Shown here: positions 43,157 to 51,705 of the stretch, piece by piece | How the letters are laid out: each line of letters opens with the position of its first letter | How positions within the stretch are numbered: the first letter of the stretch is position 1 | Origin: Bacillus sp. RO3 | Lineage (GTDB): Bacteria; Bacillota; Bacilli; Bacillales; Bacillaceae_B | Assembly: GCF_012911895.1 (NCBI RefSeq) | Contig: NZ_JAAXCV010000019.1 | Span: 62,001-126,000, forward strand | Reading direction: 5' to 3' | Length of the DNA: 64,000 nt | The notes under the pieces: generated by a model | What the model was told of the DNA's origin: nothing | Seen by the model: the letters and a program-made list of their open reading frames with translations, nothing else | The model's database searches: none | Made by a program: the position numbers and the translations under genes

Positions 43157-43771
43157 ATGCCTGACTCAAGGAATCGTGAGAATCTCGTTATCATCATTCA
43201 CGAAATACATGGTGTCAATCGCCATATGGAATATATGTCTACTTTAATAGGTGACCTTGGTATGGATGTCATCTGCCCAAACTTATATCCACCTGAAGCT
43301 TCATTGGGAGAAAGCGAAGAGGATGCGTATAAGAGCTTCTTTCAGCATGTAGGATTTCAGAAAGCGGCAGCCACCATCAAAGAGTTGATGGAGAAAAACC
43401 GGTCACAGTATAAGAATATCTATTTAGTGGGATTCAGTGTGGGAGCCACAGTTGCCTGGCTATGCAGTGATCACTCATCCGTCAAAGGAATTTTCTGCTT
43501 CTACGGATCGAGGATAAGAGATTATGTTCACATGAACCCAACCTGCCCGACACAGTTATTCTTTTCTCGCATTGAAAAATCATTCGATGTCAATCCTCTA
43601 TTGAAGGAACTTGAGAAGAAAGAGAATGCCTCTATTTCGTTTCATTTATTTGACGCTCCCCATGGATTTGCCAACCCGTATTCAAACACGTTCAGCCAAG
43701 ACGCGTTTGACAAATCCTTCGCTCTTTTAAAAGGTGCGTTAACCCATGCAACGGAGGTCGTAGAACGGTGA
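43157..43771 (+). CDS. Dienelactone hydrolase family protein
   Basis: A 204-aa alpha/beta-hydrolase: IIHEIHGVNRHM with the conserved Glu, nucleophile elbow GFSVGA (Ser rather than the Cys of classic dienelactone hydrolases) and APHGFANPY with the catalytic His. The start MPDSRN follows AAAGGATGCTGAAT. The stop overlaps the start of the MFS gene. It may open a lactone or ester made by the P450; this is inference. Confidence 0.85.
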   Translation: MPDSRNRENLVIIIHEIHGVNRHMEYMSTLIGDLGMDVICPNLYPPEASLGESEEDAYKSFFQHVGFQKAAATIKELMEKNRSQYKNIYLVGFSVGATVAWLCSDHSSVKGIFCFYGSRIRDYVHMNPTCPTQLFFSRIEKSFDVNPLLKELEKKENASISFHLFDAPHGFANPYSNTFSQDAFDKSFALLKGALTHATEVVER

Positions 43772-44943
43772 TCAACTTCTGGTTATCCATGAGATATTTT
43801 GCCTTTTTCTTTACGTGGGGAGTGTTCTTACCGTATTGGACGGTTTGGTTGGTGGAAGGTAAACATTTCTCCGTAGAGGAGGCGGGGATGATTGTCGGAA
43901 CAGGATTGGTCTTCCGGGCATTATCCAGTATGTATGTCTTCCCTTACGCTTGCAGAAAAATATCGATGTATCATTTAACGTGGTTATTCCCTTTCATTTC
44001 CACGGTCATCGTCATCTTTTTCATACCGGTTCAGTCATTTGAGAGTATGATCATCCTCATGATTCTGTTCAATCTATGTTATCCGGTTCTATTGCCCATG
44101 AATGAAACCATCTCCACCCTCCTTTCAAAGGAGCATACCATCCATTACGGAAGAAGTCGTTCCTGGGGATCCGTAGGTTTCATCGCATCATTATTGACCG
44201 TTGGGTTTCTTACAAAATCGTATGGTGATGACGTCATCATCATCATTATGATCACCGGGTGTATGGTTATCTATTTAAGCAGTGTATTCAGGACTCCCAC
44301 CGCTCTTAAGAAAACGACGGGAAAAGAAAGAAAATCCTTTTCCCTTCTGTTCAAGTCCCCGAATTTCATATGGGTGCTGATGATTTGCGTCATGCTTCAG
44401 GGGTCACACGCAGCCTATTACAATTACGGTGCAATCTATCTGGAAAACCTGAACATTGATAAAGTCTTGGTTAGTGTCATCTTGATGTTGGCTGTAGTAG
44501 CCGAAGTCGCGTTCTTCGCCTTTTCCAACACGCTCTTTAAGAGGTCTACCGTCTATTTTATGTTCGTGTTAGCTTCCGTTGCCTCGATTACTAGATGGGT
44601 GCTGGTGTTTTTGTTTAACAATCCAGGTATTTTCATTGGTTCACAAATCCTCCATGCCTTTACATTCGGTCTCGCCCATTATGCTTTCATACGATATGTA
44701 ACCGAAGAGATATCAGAGGATTTAATGCCGTTGGCACAAGGCATGTATGCAGCACTCGCCATGAGCTTGAGCACAGGAATTCTTACTCTAGTAAGCGGCT
44801 ATTTATATGCGGCCGGGCCAGAGTTGCCGTTTCTCGGAATGGCGCTGATCACCGCTCCCGCTCTATTGATCAGTGGCATGTTAATGATTCAAGGTGGAAA
44901 AACAAATTTAATCAGAAGAGGAAGGATGAAAAGTGAATTTTAA
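43768..44943 (+). CDS. MFS transporter (LacY/HcaT-like group)
   Basis: A 391-aa, twelve-helix transporter with a short first helix (YFAFFFTWGVFLPYWTVWL), HYGRSRSWGSVGFI after helix 4 and a late LAQGMYAALAMSLS, as in the MFS_1-like/phenylpropionate or nucleoside-H+ group. The GTG start overlaps the hydrolase stop, so it is coupled. It could take up or export the compound handled by the P450 and hydrolase. Confidence 0.87.
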   Translation: MINFWLSMRYFAFFFTWGVFLPYWTVWLVEGKHFSVEEAGMIVGTGLVFRALSSMYVFPYACRKISMYHLTWLFPFISTVIVIFFIPVQSFESMIILMILFNLCYPVLLPMNETISTLLSKEHTIHYGRSRSWGSVGFIASLLTVGFLTKSYGDDVIIIIMITGCMVIYLSSVFRTPTALKKTTGKERKSFSLLFKSPNFIWVLMICVMLQGSHAAYYNYGAIYLENLNIDKVLVSVILMLAVVAEVAFFAFSNTLFKRSTVYFMFVLASVASITRWVLVFLFNNPGIFIGSQILHAFTFGLAHYAFIRYVTEEISEDLMPLAQGMYAALAMSLSTGILTLVSGYLYAAGPELPFLGMALITAPALLISGMLMIQGGKTNLIRRGRMKSEF

Positions 44944-45157
44944 AAGCATTGAAGGCTGTCACGTTACCCTCTTAATCGAGGGTGGTTTCGCAGGAACAAA
45001 TGGAACCTTTATTAGCAGTAATGAACACGGAGTTTTCTTGGAGTGTAATCAAGCTCTTGAGTTCTTCCCGTTTGTAGGTTTTCAGAGAATCATCATAAAA
45101 AAGGAAGACCTGAATCAACCCATGGAACAGATGGAGTCCACTCCTCAGGTAACATGA
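44933..45157 (+). CDS. Small beta-barrel-like protein, 74 aa
   Basis: A short cytosolic protein with the strand pattern CHVTLLIEGGFAGTNGTFIS, GVFLEC and RIIIKKED, similar in outline to Sm-like or SH3-like folds. The family is not recognised. The GTG start lies inside the MFS gene (11-bp overlap) with AGGAAGG upstream. Last gene of the operon. Confidence 0.65.
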   Translation: MNFKSIEGCHVTLLIEGGFAGTNGTFISSNEHGVFLECNQALEFFPFVGFQRIIIKKEDLNQPMEQMESTPQVT

Positions 45158-45164
45158 CGTAATG

Positions 45165-45220
45165 AAAAGCACGGGGACGGTTCTCATGCTTCCTATGAAA
45201 AGAAGCCCGAGAACCGTCCC
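45165..45220. repeat. Dispersed palindromic repeat, copy 6, in convergent gap
   Basis: AAGCACGGGGACGGTTCTCA then TGCTTCC; right arm AGAAGCCCGAGAACCGTCCC. It fills the gap between the P450 operon (+) and the anti-sigma gene (-) and likely terminates both. Confidence 0.88.
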
Positions 45221-45229
45221 GCTCCATCC

Positions 45230-46243
45230 CTATTCCCCCAGCTCAATCACAATCGGCTCGAGCTCCATTTCTTCAAGTCCTTCACCAGACATCAAACTTG
45301 CGATGATAATGGGCTGAATGATCAGTTCTCCGGCCCCTTCCTCTATGGTTCCAAACGCCGTCGTTCCTTCGAACGTTTTCCCGTTATCTGGTGAAACACC
45401 TCCGCCTCCCGTTCCATCCATGTACACATGGCCACGATCATCCGTCACCCGGAATACAGGGGTGACACTCGGCCACTCTTCTAGGAATGCCTCTTTCACC
45501 ACCTGTTCATAGCTGATGACCGTGGACACATCCGTAAATTCCACGGATTTCAGCGTAAAGGTGACCTCATCTGACTGGACGGTTTCGTTCACCAGCTTCT
45601 GATTTCCTTCAAGTCGCTCCAATGAAAAGGCGAATGACCAATCCCCCTTCACCTCTACATCCTGTTCAATGCCACTTAAACCCTGGGGATTCCATGTGAT
45701 GTCCACCTTTTCAGGATACTCCCCATTTTCGAAGTGCGGAGTGAAGGTGGATAAGCCCACATAGCGTGTTTCACTGATCTTCGTGATTTCACTGCTGCCG
45801 CCACTGCCTGTGGAACCGGCGACGTCAAATCCGCTCGCCCCTGTCATGTGCACGTTTTCTCCAAGGTCCTTATCTGTTTCAATCGCAAACGATACCGTAA
45901 TGTTCGTACCGTCATAAACCGCATCGTCAATCATCACCGTCACTCCCTCATCCGTCTCGGCAAGGCCGATATCCGTCGAGAACTCTTCAAAGCCGTTCTC
46001 CCCTTCAAAATAACGGATGACATCATCCATGAAAGGAATTTGTGACGCAACAGACGGCATCACAAACGTAGTGGCAGTGGCGGCCCCGATCCCAATAACA
46101 GCAGCGGCGGCGACCGTACGCCAGGCCGGCGCCTTTCTTTGTTTCTTCAAGACATGTTGCTTCACCCGTGCTTTTTCCTTATCCGACACATCCAGTAACT
46201 CCAGCTGCTCCACATCGAGATCCATCCATTCCTTCATGCTCAT
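45230..46243 (-). CDS. Anti-sigma factor, DUF4179-type
   Basis: A 337-aa single-pass protein: an N-terminal cytosolic sigma-binding stretch (about 1-40, MDLDVEQLELLDVSD), one helix near 42-62 (TVAAAAVIGIGAATATTFV) and a large beta-rich extracytoplasmic DUF4179 region. AAGGAGC precedes the ATG. The start overlaps the sigma stop by four bases. Confidence 0.85.
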   Translation of the reverse strand: MSMKEWMDLDVEQLELLDVSDKEKARVKQHVLKKQRKAPAWRTVAAAAVIGIGAATATTFVMPSVASQIPFMDDVIRYFEGENGFEEFSTDIGLAETDEGVTVMIDDAVYDGTNITVSFAIETDKDLGENVHMTGASGFDVAGSTGSGGSSEITKISETRYVGLSTFTPHFENGEYPEKVDITWNPQGLSGIEQDVEVKGDWSFAFSLERLEGNQKLVNETVQSDEVTFTLKSVEFTDVSTVISYEQVVKEAFLEEWPSVTPVFRVTDDRGHVYMDGTGGGGVSPDNGKTFEGTTAFGTIEEGAGELIIQPIIIASLMSGEGLEEMELEPIVIELGE

Positions 46244-46803
46244 ACCAACAGCTCCTTTAATTTCACATTCGTGGCCAGGATTTTCTTCCCCCTGTACAGG
46301 CGGTTGTCCACCGCTGCTTTCGACAGACCGAGATGGTCGGCAATTTCACCATTGGAAAGCTCCAGGTAATATTTCATCATAAAAATATCCCTGTCATGCT
46401 CCTTCAGCTGACTGATCGCCGCCACCCATTCATTCCGTTCTTCCCGTTTCATGACCGTCACATCCGTCTGAACGTCACTTGCCTTCTGTCTCAGCGGTTC
46501 ATCCGATTGTTCATGGGCCAATCGCTTTTTAGCCTGACGATATCCATCAATGGCTTTATACTTCGCAATCATGCCAATCCATTTCTTAAAGTCCTGGGGA
46601 TCCCCTTCAAACTGGTGGGCATTCTGCCAAACCGTCAGAAACACGTCATTGACACATTCATCCACATCGGACTGCTTCAAACTGTGCAAAACCTTCGTCG
46701 CAATCGTCTTCACAATGGGCATATACGCCTCAATGATGTACTCGAGTGCATCTTCCTTCTGTTTTTTTAACCTGGGAATAAAATTAGTAGAGGAACTTTT
46801 CAT
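46240..46803 (-). CDS. ECF-like sigma-70 factor
   Basis: A 187-aa factor with region 2 (LEYIIEAYMPIVKTIATKV, VNDVFLTVWQNAHQF, WIGMIAKYKAIDGYRQ) and region 4 (HDRDIFMMKYYLELSNGEIADHL then GLSKAAVDNRLYRGKK). AAAGGAGCGG precedes the ATG. The next gene is its probable anti-sigma factor. The 330 bp upstream hold no gene. Confidence 0.9.
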   Translation of the reverse strand: MKSSSTNFIPRLKKQKEDALEYIIEAYMPIVKTIATKVLHSLKQSDVDECVNDVFLTVWQNAHQFEGDPQDFKKWIGMIAKYKAIDGYRQAKKRLAHEQSDEPLRQKASDVQTDVTVMKREERNEWVAAISQLKEHDRDIFMMKYYLELSNGEIADHLGLSKAAVDNRLYRGKKILATNVKLKELLV

Positions 46804-47097
46804 CTTTTCCGCTCCTTTTGTTATGCTCTTTCACCAAGTACAACGACAGGGATGGGGGGATGTTCTCAAAAAGTTTTTAAGATGGGATATTTTTAAAAGG
46901 GGTTTATTCACTAGATTGTTGTATTGAACACATGATTTGCCAGTTTTCTTTCAATCAGTGTTTGTTATAGGGTCATTTGAAAGGCAGAGTTTAACGTGTC
47001 AAAGAAAATCACGAGAGTGCCCAATTAAACACCCTGTTTATTTTGGTGTACCAATGGGTTTTTTCTCTTCCACCGAATAGTCTATTAGAAAATTAAA

Positions 47098-47131
47098 AAG
47101 CAATTCCTTTAAAAGAATTGCCTACTTAACA
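47098..47131 (-). terminator. Terminator of the 71-aa membrane gene
   Basis: GGCAATTCTTTT pairs with AAAGGAATTGC on the minus strand, followed by TTTTTAATTTTC. Confidence 0.85.
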
Positions 47132-47137
47132 TCTAAC

Positions 47138-47353
47138 CTAAATAATATATGAAAACATGTAGTAAAAAGAATAGACAAACGCTATAGCCCCGAAGCCGTA
47201 ATGAAGTATCTTTCGTTTGTTCAGCTTTCTAAAGAGAAAAAAGATGCCTGTACAAAGAAAACCTATAAACCATCCCCACTCAAAATTAAATAAAGCAAGT
47301 ACAAATCCTATTAACCCTAAAGTTTGAATAATGTATAAAATCTTGTTGTCCAT
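47138..47353 (-). CDS. Small membrane protein, 71 aa
   Basis: Three closely spaced hydrophobic segments (about 4-20, 24-41 and 51-70) with a basic loop RKLNKRK. Family unknown. AAGGAGACAG precedes the ATG and a terminator follows, which supports a real gene. 47354-47589 shows nothing clear. Confidence 0.7.
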   Translation of the reverse strand: MDNKILYIIQTLGLIGFVLALFNFEWGWFIGFLCTGIFFLFRKLNKRKILHYGFGAIAFVYSFYYMFSYII

Positions 47354-47589
47354 AGATGCTGTCTCCTTTTTCTTTTCCTTTCAGTTGAGATCCACTCATT
47401 AAAGCACCACTCCTTTATTTACTAATATTTTTTAGGAGTAAATACCTTTTCAGACTAACACCACTCTTCTATATGGCCTTTTCCTTTCATCTGGAACCAC
47501 CTGACTTTAATTGTTGGTCACTTACCTTCCATACCATGCGTTTCAATTATTCTAAAAAAAAGCAAGATTGGCATACCCTGTGGATCCCA

Positions 47590-48489
47590 TTACCGGTCCT
47601 TGGTCACTCTCCATTCAAAACTCACCACCCCATGGATCAAGTCAAACCCTGCAGCCTGATACAGATGGATGGCCTGATCATTCTCCTTACTCACACAAAG
47701 GGTGATGTCGGCAATGGCGTCGTGATGAAACAGCTTCTGCACAGAAGCTTTGACGAGCCGGGTGCCGATCCCCTGTTTCCGGTACAAAGGGGAAACCGCA
47801 ATGAACTCTAAATCGCCTTCACCGTGCTCCGGGTTTGCTTCGATATAGGAATAGCCTTTGATTAGCTGATTACCGTCCTTGATGATCAGGAGGTCCTTGT
47901 GTGGGTCGCCAAGAAATCCAAGGATGTCATCAGCATGATAATAGGCATCGGGAAAGGCTGACTGATGCAGTTGTGAAAACGACTCCTTGAATGAAGCTGA
48001 AAATGGCTGGACTTCATTCGTGTCTACACCAATAAACCGATCCCGCTTTATTTTCAGAATGAGATGGCCCCCCTTCTCTTCTGCTTCGATATCAGCAAGG
48101 AACTTCCGCGCCTGTTTATTTCGTTCATTAATAAAAAAGTAGATTCTCTCTAAAGGAATGTCAATGGAAGCAAGGAGTCTTCTCATCAATTCACCGGCTA
48201 CCTCTCCCCCATCCTCCTCTTCATTGACGAAAGGTCCCCAGGCCTCTGCGCTCTGATCTTCCAAGTCCACATCAAACCCCAGAGCCCCAACGATTTCCTC
48301 TCCCCTTAAGACAACGAGAAAGGATTTCATTACACCCAGATCTGAAAAGTCATTCTCTAAAGAATCCAGAATCTCACTTGCCTTTTCCCCGCAGTATCCA
48401 ATATGATGCTTTGATTGTTTGTTCTTCTTTTCAATATATCGCGCCAGCTCTTCAAGGCTGACAGGCGGTTGAATGGTTAGTTGTTGCAT
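47590..48489 (-). CDS. Tandem GNAT acetyltransferase
   Basis: A 299-aa protein. The C-terminal GNAT domain has LEFIAVSPLYRKQGIGTRLV (acetyl-CoA loop) and AIHLYQAAGFDLIHG; the N-terminal half looks like a second, degenerate GNAT. Target unknown. AGGAGGGAAGAAC precedes the ATG. It begins 11 bp after the ABC permease of the peptide cluster, but its GC content resembles the chromosome (31 of 60 bases at 48061-48120), so it may be a resident gene at the cluster edge or an added immunity/tailoring gene. Confidence 0.82.
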   Translation of the reverse strand: MQQLTIQPPVSLEELARYIEKKNKQSKHHIGYCGEKASEILDSLENDFSDLGVMKSFLVVLRGEEIVGALGFDVDLEDQSAEAWGPFVNEEEDGGEVAGELMRRLLASIDIPLERIYFFINERNKQARKFLADIEAEEKGGHLILKIKRDRFIGVDTNEVQPFSASFKESFSQLHQSAFPDAYYHADDILGFLGDPHKDLLIIKDGNQLIKGYSYIEANPEHGEGDLEFIAVSPLYRKQGIGTRLVKASVQKLFHHDAIADITLCVSKENDQAIHLYQAAGFDLIHGVVSFEWRVTKDR

Positions 48490-48500
48490 GTTCTTCCCTC

Positions 48501-49274
48501 CTAATAGTGACCAAATAAACCTTTAAGTTTAGCCACCTTCTCACACTTTTTGAATACCGTAATACCAATTATGAAATACAAACACGAATTGATAATTAAG
48601 AAGAAGATATCAGTAAATGGAATTTCAAATATATTTATCTCTTTAATCGCAATATCCCTTATCAATTGCAGCCCAAACATAAATGGCGCATACTTAAGAA
48701 TAGGCAAGACAGTTATGGGAACAAACGTCATCGCCATTATGACAAATTGTAATAACTGCAGAATATAGTCTACTTGCTTAAGTACAATTGTTATCCCCGC
48801 CAAGGTATACCCTATACCAAAAACCCCTACAAGAGTTAACAATAATACAGGGATAATAGAAATCAAGTCGATATTGAGCCACTGACTAGAAGTAAGCATA
48901 GCTGCAATCAGAAGGGCAGTGATGGAAATCATATTGATAATGATGGTACTTGTCATCCTCGCGAGCATAATAATCCAGAGTTTATATGGGGTCATTGATA
49001 ATTGCTCAAGAGTACCCTGACCAGCTTCATTAGAAATCTCCCACCCCAAACCCTGTGTCACTGTCAGGACTAAGAACCAGAAGACATAGTTAAGGATGAC
49101 CATTTGAATGTTGTAATCTACCTGGGTTGGGTCACCAACCAGAGTAATCCCAAAGAAAAAACCCAGAAATACGATATAAAACATGATCAGCTCGCTGATT
49201 GTATTGGGGATGTATCTTCTCATATAAATAAATTCTCTTCTTAAATTTGCGACAAAAATGTTATATGACAGCAT
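48501..49274 (-). CDS. ABC-2 type permease of peptide cluster
   Basis: A 257-aa membrane protein with six helices in ABC-2 exporter arrangement (VANLRREFIYMRRY start, NEAGQGTLEQLSMTPYKLW between helices 2 and 3). It overlaps the ATPase gene by 14 bases. Together they should export the modified peptide or protect the producer. Confidence 0.88.
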   Translation of the reverse strand: MLSYNIFVANLRREFIYMRRYIPNTISELIMFYIVFLGFFFGITLVGDPTQVDYNIQMVILNYVFWFLVLTVTQGLGWEISNEAGQGTLEQLSMTPYKLWIIMLARMTSTIIINMISITALLIAAMLTSSQWLNIDLISIIPVLLLTLVGVFGIGYTLAGITIVLKQVDYILQLLQFVIMAMTFVPITVLPILKYAPFMFGLQLIRDIAIKEINIFEIPFTDIFFLIINSCLYFIIGITVFKKCEKVAKLKGLFGHY

Positions 49275-50220
49275 GTTCTTGGTTCCCCCTTATTATATTG
49301 AGGAAGACTTTTTCAAAATCTATTTGATCCCGTTCGATACTGTCAACTGATATATGTAATTTCTTAAAAATCTCCATTACTTCATAAAAATCTTCATTTT
49401 TGGTAAGGGTAATCTTAAACAATTCACCCTCTATGGAGCTTACAATAGAGGAATGATCAGAAAATGTAGTAAGACTCAATTGCTGATGTTCTGATAATGG
49501 TTCATTGAACCTAAATTTATAAGACTTTACGTCGAATAACCTTAGTAAAACATTAACTGATTCATCTTTCACAATCTTTCCATCGTTTATAATAAGAACC
49601 CTTGAACAGAGCTTTTCTATTAATTTCATGTCATGTGAGCTTATAAGAATTGTTTTACTCTCACTTTTTACTATCTCTAACAAAAAATCTATAATTTCAA
49701 TATTCGATTGTACATCAAGTCCCAAAGTTGGTTCATCTAAGATTAATACTTCAGTATCTAACATTAACGCAACAATAATCGCAACCTTTTGCTGCATGCC
49801 TCGAGATAGATTCTTTACTAGTTCATCTTTTTTCTCATAAAGATTAAATTTTCTTAGAAGAGGTAACAGTTTTCTTTCAATTTTCTTTTTTCCTACTCCC
49901 CTTATCCCTAGAAAATATTCTACGTTTTCCTTTACAGTCAGTCTCCAATATAGATTACGATTACCTTCCAATACTGAGCTCACGTACCTAATAGCCTGTT
50001 TATCTGGATGAATAAGGCGAGTGTCATGTATGGATATTTCACCTTCGTCTGCTTCTATTAAGTTGCATAAAATTTTGATAAGGGTGGTTTTACCTGCACC
50101 ATTAGAACCAAGAAGTCCTACTACCTCCCCTTTTTTTATTGAAAAGGATATATCATGAAGAACATCCACTTTTGACTGTTTAGACTTATAGCTTTTTTGT
50201 ACATTTTTTACATTTATCAT
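49261..50220 (-). CDS. ABC-2 type ATPase of peptide cluster
   Basis: A 319-aa ATPase with GSNGAGKTT, LSRGMQQKVAIIVALM, VLILDEPTLGLD and ISSHD, plus a C-terminal regulatory extension (about 220-319) typical of DrrA/CcmA-like exporters. The second ATG of a pair is better spaced from CAGGAG. No peptidase domain is present, so it does not itself cleave a GG leader. Confidence 0.92.
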   Translation of the reverse strand: MINVKNVQKSYKSKQSKVDVLHDISFSIKKGEVVGLLGSNGAGKTTLIKILCNLIEADEGEISIHDTRLIHPDKQAIRYVSSVLEGNRNLYWRLTVKENVEYFLGIRGVGKKKIERKLLPLLRKFNLYEKKDELVKNLSRGMQQKVAIIVALMLDTEVLILDEPTLGLDVQSNIEIIDFLLEIVKSESKTILISSHDMKLIEKLCSRVLIINDGKIVKDESVNVLLRLFDVKSYKFRFNEPLSEHQQLSLTTFSDHSSIVSSIEGELFKITLTKNEDFYEVMEIFKKLHISVDSIERDQIDFEKVFLNIIRGNQEHAVI

Positions 50221-50235
50221 CATTTTCTCCTGCCC

Positions 50236-51705
50236 CTATAAATTGATTAAATTGACTGGCTTCAAGTCAGGGTAGTCTGATTTCAAACTTATGATAGTTG
50301 GATATTCGGAAATTTTCTTAAGTAGTTCAATAAGAAATTCCATTGAAGGACCTTTTCTGGCTCCCATCGCTATCTTAAATAATCCTTTCCCTTCTAATGT
50401 GTTGGGAATAATCACTTCGTACCTGTGATGACGGAAACCAAAACTCGAACCGTAAATCACATTTACCTTGTTCTTTTTAATCTCTTCGTTAACAACAGCA
50501 AGCAGGAAACCGTAGTTTTCCAATTGATCTTCCTTGAGGTGAAATACAACGAAAGGAGCTTTAGCCCATTCTTTACTGGAATGTTTAGAGGGGTGAGCGA
50601 TCTCTTTAAATAGGCCACTTGGTTGAATGGACTTCGAAAGCCTTTCATTGTTATTAAATACAGCTTGGCAATAGTCATGGTAGGATTCTTTGTTTAAAAA
50701 CAATTCATAATCAAGAAGCGCAATTTCTTCATAGGTTAATCCTGTACCAAGAATGGTCCTTACTTGTCTAATGTAATTTGCTAAATCATTTGCAGAAGGT
50801 AATACCGCATTTTGCTTATATGTATATATACTAATGAGACCTCCATTAGAAAGCTCCATCCCCTGCTGATCAAGCTTAAGGGTTGAATGGATCTGTACGA
50901 CTATGACGTTTGGTACAACTTGAATTCTATTTAAAAATGAGGAAATATCCAACGAATCACCATTCAAGGTAGTATCTAGTACAATGACCTTTAGCCCTTC
51001 TTTAGAGCCCTCACTAAGCTGGCTAACAAATAAATCCAAATCCAAAACTTCAAGTTCCCAATTATATCTTACAGGCTCTATAAAAAAGATATCAGTCGTC
51101 GGGATTGCCTGATAGAATTCCATTTGATCCTTGAAATTGTTAATGGTAGTAAACTCTCTTCTATACAAGTCTGTTAATACTCTAGTTTCAAAATATTCAC
51201 TCCATGTGCTTACAATGATCTGTTGATTTGAAGAAGGCTTAATCATCCCAAAGATACTTTGTAAGAACGTGGAGATTGCTGCCATTCCACTTGAAAGCAT
51301 TATATGATCATGAATCCACTCCTCTGGAGTTTCTCTATAGTTCTCTGCTTTTGATTCCAAAATCTTTGGCTGAATATTTCTCTCGTAACTAAAATCAATG
51401 CGGTTATTAGAAGGTAAAAGCTTCTCATTAATTAATGGAGGTGATTTCAGTTGTTGATTGGTTATTCTCTGTACATGTTCAAACCAAAGTACTCTCAATT
51501 CTAACAGCAATTGATCAATTTCCCTCTCAGTAAGAAGTGAATTTGAAATGTTCTCTACAGAATGCTGAAGATCGGATAATTTTCTCAACCATTTCTTGTG
51601 CTCTGTCAGGTGTGTATATTCTGAAGAGAAGAAAGATTGATATAAATCGTAGATTTTTAACAAATCTCTTTTGAGAGCATTATCTTTATTGATGAGTAAT
51701 TCCAT
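50236..51705 (-). CDS. PLP fold-type I enzyme of peptide cluster
   Basis: A 489-aa protein. An N-terminal helical region (about 1-120) is followed by a core like the Cys/Met-metabolism PLP family: phosphate-binding SSGMAA (138-143), an Asp-containing VLDTTLNGD (242-250) and IHSTLKLDQQGMELSNGGL, where K277 should bind PLP. The extra N-terminal domain and weak motifs separate it from housekeeping lyases. It overlaps the preceding decarboxylase-like gene by 20 bases. Proposed role: tailoring of a peptide or of a free amino-acid building block. Confidence 0.75.
   Translation of the reverse strand: MELLINKDNALKRDLLKIYDLYQSFFSSEYTHLTEHKKWLRKLSDLQHSVENISNSLLTEREIDQLLLELRVLWFEHVQRITNQQLKSPPLINEKLLPSNNRIDFSYERNIQPKILESKAENYRETPEEWIHDHIMLSSGMAAISTFLQSIFGMIKPSSNQQIIVSTWSEYFETRVLTDLYRREFTTINNFKDQMEFYQAIPTTDIFFIEPVRYNWELEVLDLDLFVSQLSEGSKEGLKVIVLDTTLNGDSLDISSFLNRIQVVPNVIVVQIHSTLKLDQQGMELSNGGLISIYTYKQNAVLPSANDLANYIRQVRTILGTGLTYEEIALLDYELFLNKESYHDYCQAVFNNNERLSKSIQPSGLFKEIAHPSKHSSKEWAKAPFVVFHLKEDQLENYGFLLAVVNEEIKKNKVNVIYGSSFGFRHHRYEVIIPNTLEGKGLFKIAMGARKGPSMEFLIELLKKISEYPTIISLKSDYPDLKPVNLINL

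Noticed and set aside
47590..48489. GNAT as a sure member of the peptide cluster
   Set aside because: Close spacing fits, but its GC content is that of the flanking chromosome; left as possible only.
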